Under the pieces are notes generated by a model that made no database searches, was not told the DNA's origin, and was given only the letters and a program-made list of their open reading frames with translations. The position numbers and the translations under genes were made by a program. Of a stretch of DNA of 7,932 nt, positions 1 through 6,966 are shown piece by piece. The stretch's first letter is position 1; each line of letters opens with the position of its first letter. Source of the stretch: Bacillota bacterium (GTDB lineage: Bacteria > Bacillota > Clostridia > Oscillospirales > Acutalibacteraceae); the NCBI GenBank assembly GCA_030705695.1, contig JAUZPX010000084.1, forward strand, positions 1 to 7,932. Reading direction: 5' to 3'.

Positions 1-815
1 AAGATACACAAAATCCAAGTATAATTGCACAGACAAACGCAGGCGAAGTTTATTTTTGCACTGAAGAAGAAGCGAAAGTATTTCAAGATTATTATAAAAA
101 ATTGACTGCTGATGAAGAAAAGAATGCTGTTTCAAATCCTTTTGTATTTACAGAGGATTCTTTCAATGTAAAATCAAATATTCAAATTAAGAACATTTTT
201 GAAAATGCACTCTATCTTTCGGATGACTTATCATCGGTAGTTGCTCCGTTTGAAGAAATACCTCCTATTGCGCCAGCAGAAGAAATTTTGGAAGTTATTC
301 CTGTTTCGGATCAACCTGAAAAACAAGTAAATGAAGTGGAAGAGCAAAATCCTTTGGAGCAAATATTTAATCAGCTTCAAGATATTTTCGATGAAGATTA
401 TGAATCGGAAACCGATGAAATATTAAAAAATGTAGATGAAGAATCATATGCGAAAATAATTGAGAGTGCCGGTGATAAATTTTACTATTACGGTGAAGTC
501 GATGAAGATGGCAACCGCAAGGGGTACGGACGTACCAGCATGGAGAATGGCCGTACTGCCTATGAGGGTGAATACTTCGATGATAAACGTAACGGATTCG
601 GTACATTTTATTTTAGATCAGGCAAGATATGTTATGTTGGTGACTGGAAATCAAACAGAAAAAATGGGACAGGCGTTTCATTTGATCCAAACGATGGTTC
701 AATTCAAGTAGGGAAATGGGAAAACGGTGAGTTAGTCAGCGAAATTGCAAAATTTGATAAAGACGGAAACATAATTAATATTTCTTCAGCACAAAATAAT
801 GCAGATGAAAAATGA
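1..815 (+). CDS. MORN-repeat protein, 5'-truncated by the window edge
   Basis: The reading frame is open from position 3 to the TGA at 813-815, giving 270 visible residues with no stop, so the true start lies before the window; the TTG at 102 is internal. The first ~150 visible residues are acidic, rich in Glu/Asp/Pro, and probably disordered, with no membrane segment. Residues ~160-247 contain about four MORN-like units, recognisable by YYGEVDEDG..KGYGR, YEGEYFDDKRNGFGTF, YVGDWKSNRKNGTG and QVGKWENGE. MORN repeats form short beta-hairpin arrays involved in protein or membrane-lipid contacts; bacterial members are mostly uncharacterised. An MscS channel gene follows after 27 bases, so the two are probably cotranscribed, which could hint at a membrane-associated role (inference). 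I cannot assign a function; the missing N-terminus may carry another domain. Confidence 0.8.
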   Translation, partial: DTQNPSIIAQTNAGEVYFCTEEEAKVFQDYYKKLTADEEKNAVSNPFVFTEDSFNVKSNIQIKNIFENALYLSDDLSSVVAPFEEIPPIAPAEEILEVIPVSDQPEKQVNEVEEQNPLEQIFNQLQDIFDEDYESETDEILKNVDEESYAKIIESAGDKFYYYGEVDEDGNRKGYGRTSMENGRTAYEGEYFDDKRNGFGTFYFRSGKICYVGDWKSNRKNGTGVSFDPNDGSIQVGKWENGELVSEIAKFDKDGNIINISSAQNNADEK

Positions 816-842
816 TGTTGTTGTTTGAAAGTTGGCTGAATT

Positions 843-1694
843 ATGATAAATTTTAATAAATTGGCAATAAATACGGATCTATTTAATCCATTATGGAATA
901 AAATATTAAATTGGGGAACTAATTTTTTGCCGAAATTATTTGGCGCAATTGTTATTTTTGTTATTGGCTGGTGGCTTGCGGGAGTTCTTGTAAAATTAAT
1001 TCTAAATGTCTTGGAAAAAGGAAAGGCAGAAGAAACAGCCCGTTCTTTTTTAAATTCGTTTATTCTTAGTATCTTGCGCATTGTTGTTATTATAACCGCT
1101 GTTGCTCAGCTTGGGGTGAATGTTACTTCAATAGTTGCAGCTCTCGGTGTTGCAGCTGTAACGGTAGGTTTGGCACTTAAAGACAGCATGTCGAACATTG
1201 CAAGCGGAATCTTGATTATTATTAATAAGCCGTTTAGAGTCGGTGATTATCTGCAATTTGAAAATCTCGAAGGTACGGTTTATAAAATCGAGATAATGAA
1301 TACTTATTTAAAAACATTTGATAACAAAGAGGTAATTATACCTAATTCACGCTTAACGGCAAATAATATTATAAATTATACGGCAAGAGCCGAACGCAGG
1401 CTTGACTTGCACTTTTTAATTCGATATAATGATGATATAAGCATATTTAAAAAGCTGTTGAATGAAATTATCATTCAAGAAAATCGCATATTAAAAGACC
1501 CTAAACCGTTTGTCGGGGTTGATGAGTTAAACGACGACGGAGTTCGTATGATTGTTAAGGTTTGGTGTAAGCTTGATGATTATTGGGATGTAAATTACGC
1601 TATGCAGGAAAAAGTTATAATTGCTTTGGAAGCAAACGGATTTACTCGTCCTTATCGTCAGATTACGATAAATCAAACAAATCAACCAAAATAA
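843..1694 (+). CDS. mscS: MscS-family small-conductance mechanosensitive channel
   Basis: The product has 283 residues, almost the length of Escherichia coli MscS (286). Members form homoheptameric inner-membrane channels that open under membrane tension and release solutes on hypo-osmotic shock. Predicted membrane segments are at about residues 31-55 and 70-92, with a pore helix at ~95-125 carrying the family signature LGVAAVTVGLALKDSMSN, followed by the beta-domain motif KPFRVGDY (129-136) and IIPNSRL (165-171). The C-terminal alpha/beta cage (~183-277) includes RILKDP and VKVW, which also resemble the E. coli protein. By my alignment the pore Leu105 is Val106 here, Leu109 is kept as Leu110, and Gln112-Gly113 are Lys-Asp. 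The ATG at 843 is the first start after an in-frame TGA at 837; no strong Shine-Dalgarno is visible, consistent with coupling to the MORN gene ending 27 bases upstream. Confidence 0.93.
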   Translation: MINFNKLAINTDLFNPLWNKILNWGTNFLPKLFGAIVIFVIGWWLAGVLVKLILNVLEKGKAEETARSFLNSFILSILRIVVIITAVAQLGVNVTSIVAALGVAAVTVGLALKDSMSNIASGILIIINKPFRVGDYLQFENLEGTVYKIEIMNTYLKTFDNKEVIIPNSRLTANNIINYTARAERRLDLHFLIRYNDDISIFKKLLNEIIIQENRILKDPKPFVGVDELNDDGVRMIVKVWCKLDDYWDVNYAMQEKVIIALEANGFTRPYRQITINQTNQPK

Positions 1695-1696
1695 AA

Positions 1697-1725
1697 AGGC
1701 GTCAAGGCGTCCATATCGGACGCCT
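1697..1725. terminator. Hairpin after mscS, possible weak terminator
   Basis: An 8-bp perfect stem AGGCGTCC / GGACGCCT (1705-1712 with 1718-1725, loop ATATC) begins 10 bases after the mscS stop. On the plus strand it is followed by AAAATATAAG, not a T-tract, so it is not a textbook intrinsic terminator for mscS. A second copy of the left arm (AGGCGTC, 1697-1703) could pair with 1719-1725 instead. Read on the minus strand, that alternative is followed by a T-rich run, but no minus-strand gene ends here. It may stabilise the mscS 3' end or insulate the bioY promoter that starts immediately downstream. Confidence 0.35.
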
Positions 1726-1740
1726 AAAATATAAGACGTA

Positions 1741-1772
1741 TTGTAAACTATAATTATATATATGGTTTACAA
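1741..1772 (+). promoter_or_regulatory. BirA (biotin repressor) operator of bioY
   Basis: A perfect inverted repeat TTGTAAAC (1741-1748) and GTTTACAA (1765-1772) is separated by 16 bases. This matches the Firmicutes BirA box, TTGTTAAC-type half-sites spaced by about 14-16 bases. One more base pair (A1740-T1773) extends the dyad. It sits directly upstream of bioY and ends just before the Shine-Dalgarno. By analogy with known systems, biotinoyl-AMP-loaded BirA would bind here and shut off biotin uptake when biotin is plentiful. The match to both half-site sequence and spacing, in front of the expected target gene, makes this a strong call. Confidence 0.88.
1749..1754 (+). promoter_or_regulatory. 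bioY promoter -10 box
   Basis: A consensus TATAAT lies inside the spacer of the BirA operator, so repressor binding would cover the core promoter. No good -35 hexamer is seen at 16-18 bases upstream (around 1725-1732, AT-rich sequence just after the mscS hairpin). The expected transcript start is near 1761, giving a leader of only about 25 bases, too short for a riboswitch. Confidence 0.6.
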
Positions 1773-1786
1773 TAGAAAGGTTAAAT

Positions 1787-2335
1787 ATGAAAAATACAAA
1801 GCAACTAACTTTATCGGCAATTTTTATCGCACTGTACATAATTTCGGGGTTGTTTCTTAACATTAAACTTCCTGACCCGATACCTCCGATGAGCATGCAA
1901 ATTTTCTTTTGCTTAGCTTCTGGGATATGTCTCGGGAAAAAATACGGTGCAATCTCTGTTATGGTTTATATATTTATGGGGCTTATTGGTTTGCCTGTTT
2001 TTGCAAAAGGCGGTGGAATTTTTTATGTGCTTCAACCAACGTTCGGATATTTAATCGGATTTGTTCTGTGTGCTTTTATTATGGGCTTTGCAAAAAAACA
2101 AGCAGAGAAGCACTCTTTTTGGTGTGTTTCTTTGCTTGGTATAATTGCGGTTTTAGCCGTTTATTTAATAGGTTGTATATATATGTATTTCATATTGAAT
2201 TTTTATCTTGGGAAGAGCATGAGTGTTTTTGCAATTTTTGAAGTTGCGGTTTTACCGTTTATAATTAAAGATTTTCTTCTTTGTTTCGTTCTTGGAGCAA
2301 TATCAAAGCCTTTGATAAAGATAATAAATAGTTAA
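1787..2335 (+). CDS. bioY: BioY biotin transporter substrate-binding (S) component
   Basis: This 182-residue, very hydrophobic protein with about six membrane segments is the biotin-capturing S component of an ECF-type vitamin transporter; it works with a shared EcfA/EcfA'/EcfT energy module (not in this window) or possibly alone. Family hallmarks are the N-terminal ALYIISGLFLNIKLPDPIPP (15-34), MQIFFCLASGICLGKKYGA (37-55), and especially GLIGLPVFAKGGG (65-77) followed by QPTFGYLIGF (83-92); the last segment includes KDFLLCFVLGA (161-171). The ATG at 1787 has a good Shine-Dalgarno, AGAAAGG (1774-1780), six bases upstream. The BirA operator and an embedded -10 box lie immediately before it, which independently supports a biotin role. 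The stop codon falls inside the left arm of the repeat-like element that begins at about 2330. No biotin synthesis genes are visible, consistent with but not proving reliance on uptake. Confidence 0.95.
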   Translation: MKNTKQLTLSAIFIALYIISGLFLNIKLPDPIPPMSMQIFFCLASGICLGKKYGAISVMVYIFMGLIGLPVFAKGGGIFYVLQPTFGYLIGFVLCAFIMGFAKKQAEKHSFWCVSLLGIIAVLAVYLIGCIYMYFILNFYLGKSMSVFAIFEVAVLPFIIKDFLLCFVLGAISKPLIKIINS

Positions 2336-2482
2336 TTAGCTTGAAAAGTGGACTTGGATTTGCGAGGCAATTTTTTGATGCGCAAGGCGGATGAGGATGG
2401 AATCCTGTCGGATTCCGACGAGGACAACATAGCGCAGCGAGGAAATTGACCGCTAAGGCTGTACGATTTTCGAGTTAATTAA
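2330..2482. repeat. Structured intergenic element with nested inverted repeats (MITE-like or structured RNA)
   Basis: This stretch has no convincing reading frame and is visibly richer in G and C than its surroundings. Its ends pair over 16 positions: TTAATTAGCTTGAAAA (2332-2347) with TTTTCGAGTTAATTAA (2467-2482), 14 Watson-Crick plus two G-U pairs. Inside, in nested order, are CTTGG/CTAAG (2353-2357 with 2453-2457), CAATTT/AAATTG (2368-2373 with 2443-2448), TGCGC/GCGCA (2379-2383 with 2432-2436), and a central hairpin GGAATCC-TGTC-GGATTCC (2399-2416). A 9-base direct repeat AGTTAATTA lies at both ends (2330-2338, 2473-2481) and might be a target-site duplication. The element overlaps the bioY stop codon. 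It resembles the interspersed palindromic elements seen in Clostridia, but its copy number cannot be judged from one window. Confidence 0.6.
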
Positions 2483-2497
2483 CTATAAGAACTCAAT

Positions 2498-2525
2498 AAA
2501 AAAAGGGCCGGTATATCCGGCCTTT
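2498..2525 (-). terminator. Intrinsic terminator of hisHF, possibly bidirectional with bioY
   Basis: The stem GGCCGG / CCGGCC (2506-2511 with 2517-2522, loop TATAT) is extended by a G-U and two A-T pairs. Read on the minus strand it starts three bases after the hisF stop and is followed by a run of seven T (complement of 2498-2504), a textbook intrinsic terminator. On the plus strand the trailing TTTAATTATTT is also T-rich, so it may end bioY transcripts from the other side. Confidence 0.88.
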
Positions 2526-2527
2526 AA

Positions 2528-3286
2528 TTATTTGCGAATGCATATTCCTTTTTCAGATAAATATTTTTTCAATTCTGGAATCGGTATTTCTCCGAAATGA
2601 AAGAGGGATGCAGCTAAAACTGCCTCGGCTTTTCCTTCTGTTAATGCTTCATAAAAATGTTCGAGGTTTCCTGCACCTCCCGATGCAATAACAGGAACGC
2701 CTACATTTTCAGCAACTTGCCGTGTAAGCTCTAAATCATAGCCGTCTTTTTGCCCGTCACAGTCCATGCTTGTTAAAAGGATTTCTCCGGCACCGCGTTT
2801 TTCGCATTCAATAGCCCATTTAACAACATCAATGCCCATCGGTTTTCGTCCGCCGTTAATGTAAACTTCAAAACCGCCAGAAGCATTTCTTTTTGCATCA
2901 ATAGCTGCAACAACACATTGATTTCCAAATTTTTTAGCTGCTTCGTTAATGATATCAGGACGCAATACAGCTGCGGAATTTACTGAAACCTTATCTGCGC
3001 CTGCACGAAGAATCTCGGTGAAATCATCAATGCTACGAACACCGCCTCCAACAGTAAAGGGGATAAATATATTCTTCGCCACGTTCGTGACTATGTCAAC
3101 AATGGTTTTACGGTTATCGGAAGATGCCGTAATATCAAGAAGAACAAGCTCATCTGCTCCTTGAGCATTATATGCGATTGCTGCTTCAACAGGGTCGCCT
3201 GCGTCACGCAAATCAACAAAACTTGTACCTTTTACAACCCTACCGTTTTTTACATCCAAGCAAGGTATTATCCTTTTTGCGTACAT
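2528..3286 (-). CDS. hisF: Imidazole glycerol phosphate synthase, cyclase subunit HisF
   Basis: This is a full-length 252-residue (beta/alpha)8-barrel. HisF uses ammonia passed from HisH to convert PRFAR into imidazole glycerol phosphate and AICAR, the fifth step of histidine synthesis and a link to purine synthesis. Both catalytic aspartates are at the canonical positions: Asp11 in RIIPCLDVKNG and Asp130 in VVAAIDAKR. Phosphate-binding motifs TVGGGVRS (78-85), ADKVSVNSAA (97-106), LLTSMDCDG (170-178) and VIASGGAGN (199-207) are intact. The ATG at 3286 has AAAGGA (complement of 3295-3300) eight bases upstream. It lies 17 bases downstream of hisH, so the pair forms one transcript whose products assemble into one heterodimer, and a strong terminator follows the gene. 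Confidence 0.97.
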   Translation of the reverse strand: MYAKRIIPCLDVKNGRVVKGTSFVDLRDAGDPVEAAIAYNAQGADELVLLDITASSDNRKTIVDIVTNVAKNIFIPFTVGGGVRSIDDFTEILRAGADKVSVNSAAVLRPDIINEAAKKFGNQCVVAAIDAKRNASGGFEVYINGGRKPMGIDVVKWAIECEKRGAGEILLTSMDCDGQKDGYDLELTRQVAENVGVPVIASGGAGNLEHFYEALTEGKAEAVLAASLFHFGEIPIPELKKYLSEKGICIRK

Positions 3287-3303
3287 ATGTTAATTCCTTT
3301 CTG

Positions 3304-3915
3304 TCAGAGAGTTAAATCTACAAAATTTTGAAGCAGCTTCATTCCGATATCTCCGCTTTTTTCTGGGTGGAATTGTACGGCAAACAAATTATTCTGTTGT
3401 AATGACGAAACAAATTTAATCCCGTAATCTGTTGTCGACATTGCAATATTATCATCAATATTTTGATAACAATAAGAATGATTAAAATAAAAATATGAAC
3501 CGCTATTAATATCTTTAAATAAAGGGCAATCATTATCAAAATCAATGCTGTTCCAACCGATATGAGGGATTTTTATAATCCCGTTATTTTGTAGCTTTTT
3601 AATAGTTTCATTAAAAATATTTAGACCTTCAGCAGATGGAGACTCCTCACTGCCTTCAAATAAGAGCTGAAGTCCAAGGCAAATGCCCAAAAAAGGCTTT
3701 CCACTTGTTATAAAAGAAAGAACGCCGTCCTTCATGTTTTTTTGATTCATATATTTCATTGCATCGCCAAATGCTCCGACTCCTGGGAGAATTGCGCCGT
3801 CGGCTGTTTGGAGCGTAGCACTGTCGTTAGTAATCATTGCATCTATACCTAAATGCGTCAAAGCATTCATAACACTGTGTAAATTTCCGGCACCATAGTC
3901 AATTACGGCAATCAT
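3304..3915 (-). CDS. hisH: Imidazole glycerol phosphate synthase, glutamine amidotransferase subunit HisH
   Basis: This class I glutamine amidotransferase supplies ammonia from glutamine to HisF. With the start preferred here it has 203 residues, the usual family length. Visible features are IAVIDYGAGNLHSV at the N-terminus, the oxyanion region LPGVGAFGDAM (~43-53), the nucleophile Cys79 in FLGICLGLQLLF, and the remaining triad His183 and Glu185 in VQFHPEKSG. The longest frame starts at an ATG at 3924, but its Shine-Dalgarno AAAGGA directly abuts that codon. The second ATG at 3915 lies eight bases from the same AAAGGA and begins the family-typical MIAVIDYG, so I chose 3915. It is first in a two-gene hisHF unit driven from the divergent region upstream. 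Confidence 0.95.
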   Translation of the reverse strand: MIAVIDYGAGNLHSVMNALTHLGIDAMITNDSATLQTADGAILPGVGAFGDAMKYMNQKNMKDGVLSFITSGKPFLGICLGLQLLFEGSEESPSAEGLNIFNETIKKLQNNGIIKIPHIGWNSIDFDNDCPLFKDINSGSYFYFNHSYCYQNIDDNIAMSTTDYGIKFVSSLQQNNLFAVQFHPEKSGDIGMKLLQNFVDLTL

Positions 3916-3929
3916 ATAAAACATCCTTT

Positions 3930-3943
3930 GCTTGAATTCATGC
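3930..3943. promoter_or_regulatory. Candidate operator dyad at the hisH transcript start
   Basis: GCTTGAATTCATGC is a 14-base palindrome with one mismatched pair, centred on GAATTC and placed around the predicted hisH transcript start. A related sequence in the same orientation (TTTGC-NN-GAATTCAT-NN-TA, 3927-3945 and 4050-4068, 15 of 19 bases identical) overlaps the promoter of the divergent regulator gene. It could be a shared regulator site; the protein is unknown and chance is not excluded. Confidence 0.3.
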
Positions 3944-3947
3944 TACA

Positions 3948-3976
3948 ATAATAACATAAAATAGCTGATTGAGCAA
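3948..3976 (-). promoter_or_regulatory. Predicted promoter of hisHF
   Basis: On the minus strand, TTGCTC (complement of 3971-3976) is separated by 17 bases from TATTAT (complement of 3948-3953), which is preceded by TGT, an extended -10. The start would be near 3941, leaving a leader of about 25 bases, too short for a T-box or a his leader-peptide attenuator. Confidence 0.5.
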
Positions 3977-4043
3977 TAAAAAGCTAATGATGCAATCTGT
4001 TTTTATAATCTTGCAGAAAATACTTAAATATTTTGCTTTTCTA

Positions 4044-4072
4044 TTGATTTTTGCAAGAATTCATATTAAAAT
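4044..4072 (+). promoter_or_regulatory. Predicted promoter of the RpiR-flavoprotein-cmk-plsC-ispH operon
   Basis: TTGATT (4044-4049) and TAAAAT (4067-4072) are separated by 17 bases, matching four and five of six sigma-A consensus positions. The predicted start is near 4079, about 30 bases before the regulator's start codon. No other promoter-like spacing is obvious between the downstream genes, which are tightly packed. An AT-rich near-palindrome, AAAATACTTAAATATTTT (4017-4034), lies upstream of the -35. Confidence 0.5.
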
Positions 4073-4109
4073 TACAAGTGATAATTCTAATGAATGAGGA
4101 ATGAAATAT

Positions 4110-4980
4110 ATGATTACTCATCTTTTAAGCAGAATTGAATCAAACATGTCTAATTTTTCCAAAGGGCAAAAATTAATTGCAAAATATATTGAAGAGCATT
4201 ATGATAAATCCGCTTTTATGACAGCCGCAAAGCTTGGTGCTACGGTTGGCGTAAGTGAAAGTACTGTGGTGCGTTTTGCAACGGAAATCGGCTATGACGG
4301 TTATCCTAAAATGCAAAAAGCAATGCAGGAAATGATTAGGGACAAGCTTACTTCTGTTCAAAGAATTGAAGTGACAAAGAACCGCATTGGAGATGAAAGT
4401 GTTCTTGATGTTGTATTAAATCAGGATATCGATAAAATCCGAAGAACCTTAGAAGAAACATCAAGAAAAGACTTTGATAATGCGGTAAAGGCTATTGTAG
4501 AAGCAAGAAACATCTATCTTTTTGCCGTACGCAGTACATCTCCGCTTGCAAACTTTTTGGGATACTATTTTGAGTTAATTTTCGGTAACGTAAGAATTAT
4601 AAATACAACAAGCAAAACAACAACATACGAACAGCTTTTCAGAATAAGCAAAGAAGATGTTTTTATTGGAATCAGCTTTCCTCGCTATTCAAAAATGGCT
4701 GTCGATGCTATGGAGTTTGCAAAATCCCGTGGTGCTCAGGTTATTGCTTTAACCGACAGCATGGTTTCTCCGCTTGTTAAGCCGAGTGATCATGTACTTC
4801 TTGCTCGCAGTGATATGGCTTCTGTTGTCGATTCACTTGTTGCTCCCCTAAGCATGATTAATGCGCTGATTGTCGCAACTGTACTTGCAAAAAAAGATGA
4901 TGTAACCGAAACATTTCTTCAACTTGAAGAAGTTTGGGACGAGTATGATATTTATGCAAAAACAAACGAGGTAAAAGAGA

Positions 4981-4994
<14 letters not shown>
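4110..4994 (+). CDS. MurR/RpiR-family transcriptional regulator (HTH + SIS domain)
   Basis: The 294-residue product (from the start chosen here) has an N-terminal RpiR-type helix-turn-helix domain at ~1-75, with SNMSNFSKGQKLIAKYI leading into ATVGVSESTVVRFATEIGYDGY (recognition helix ~50-58). A linker joins it to a C-terminal SIS domain (~121-255; IYLFAVRSTSPLANFLG, DVFIGISFPRYSK, VIALTDS). SIS domains usually sense sugar phosphates. Here the usual GxGxS-like loop reads AVRSTS, so the ligand may differ. An upstream in-frame ATG at 4101 directly abuts the Shine-Dalgarno GAGGA (4096-4100); the ATG at 4110 is nine bases from it and is preferred. The gene heads a five-gene operon and its end overlaps the flavoprotein gene, so it may control its own operon (inference). 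The inducer is unknown. Confidence 0.92.
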
Positions 4995-6225
<1,231 letters not shown>

Positions 6226-6242
6226 ATAAAAGGAGAAATATT

Positions 6243-6920
6243 ATGATTTCAATTGCTATTGACGGGCCGTCAGGTGCGGGTAAGAGTACGATTTCAAAAC
6301 TTTCCGCCAAGGAGCTTAATTTTATTTATGTGGATACAGGTGCACTATACAGGGCTATTGGATATGCGGCAATGCAAAAGAAAATCTCGTGTGATGAAAT
6401 TGAAAAGGTAACGGAACTTTTAAATTCAATTTCTGTTAGGCTTGTATTTAATGAAAAAGGTGAACAGCGAGTTATGTTAAGTGACGAGGATGTATCCGAT
6501 TATATCCGTACTCCCGAAGTTTCAATGATGGCTTCCGCAATTTCTGCGCTGCCAATAGTCCGGGAATATCTTCTTGATTTGCAACGTAATCTTGCAAAGA
6601 CAAATAATGTTATTATGGATGGCAGAGATATCGGAACTGTTGTTTTGCCTAACGCACAAATTAAGATTTTTCTTTTTGCTTCACCAGAAGACCGTGCAAA
6701 ACGTCGTTATGATGAACTTTGCGAAAAGGGAATGCAAGTGAATTACGATGATGTGTTGCAAGACATAATTACAAGAGATTATAATGATTCGCATAGGGAA
6801 ACCGCTCCGCTAAAACCTGCGGAAAATGCAATAATGGTAGAAACTACGGGCAATACTCTTGAGCAGTCCGTGCAGAAGCTTCTTTCAATTATGAAAGAAA
6901 ATATTGAAAAATTAAAATAA
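6243..6920 (+). CDS. cmk: (d)CMP kinase
   Basis: The product has 225 residues, the normal length for bacterial cytidylate kinase. The enzyme phosphorylates CMP and dCMP with ATP, recycling CMP released from RNA turnover and from CDP-diacylglycerol-dependent phospholipid synthesis. The P-loop GPSGAGKST is at 8-16, the nucleoside-binding segment VDTGALYRA at 30-38, MDGRDIGTVVLP at 125-136, and the lid/CMP-binding region RDYNDSHRETAPLKPA at 178-193. The ATG at 6243 has the best ribosome site in the operon, AAAGGAG (6229-6235), seven bases upstream. Placement between a flavoprotein gene and plsC/ispH matches an order I know from other Clostridia. Nothing in the sequence is unusual. Confidence 0.97.
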   Translation: MISIAIDGPSGAGKSTISKLSAKELNFIYVDTGALYRAIGYAAMQKKISCDEIEKVTELLNSISVRLVFNEKGEQRVMLSDEDVSDYIRTPEVSMMASAISALPIVREYLLDLQRNLAKTNNVIMDGRDIGTVVLPNAQIKIFLFASPEDRAKRRYDELCEKGMQVNYDDVLQDIITRDYNDSHRETAPLKPAENAIMVETTGNTLEQSVQKLLSIMKENIEKLK

Positions 6921-6966
6921 TATAAAAACAAATGCGCCGATAATACGGCAGAAAGATATGGTCGGT

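Noticed and set aside
102..104. TTG as the start of the MORN-repeat protein
   Set aside because: The same frame is open without a stop to the window edge, and the upstream codons encode plausible protein, so the TTG is internal.
704..1081. 125-codon minus-strand reading frame
   Set aside because: It runs antisense to the MORN gene end and the membrane part of mscS and shows no recognisable motif.
1909..2241. 110-codon plus-strand frame inside bioY
   Set aside because: It is out of frame with the well-supported BioY, Cys/Trp/Phe-rich and without domain resemblance.
4017..4034. AAAATACTTAAATATTTT near-palindrome as an operator
   Set aside because: It is almost pure A/T with a mismatched pair, easily arising by chance in this composition; kept only as a note under the promoter.
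3916..4109. T-box, riboswitch or his leader peptide in the divergent region
   Set aside because: Predicted leaders are only about 25-30 bases; no run of His codons, T-box sequence or aptamer-like structure is visible.
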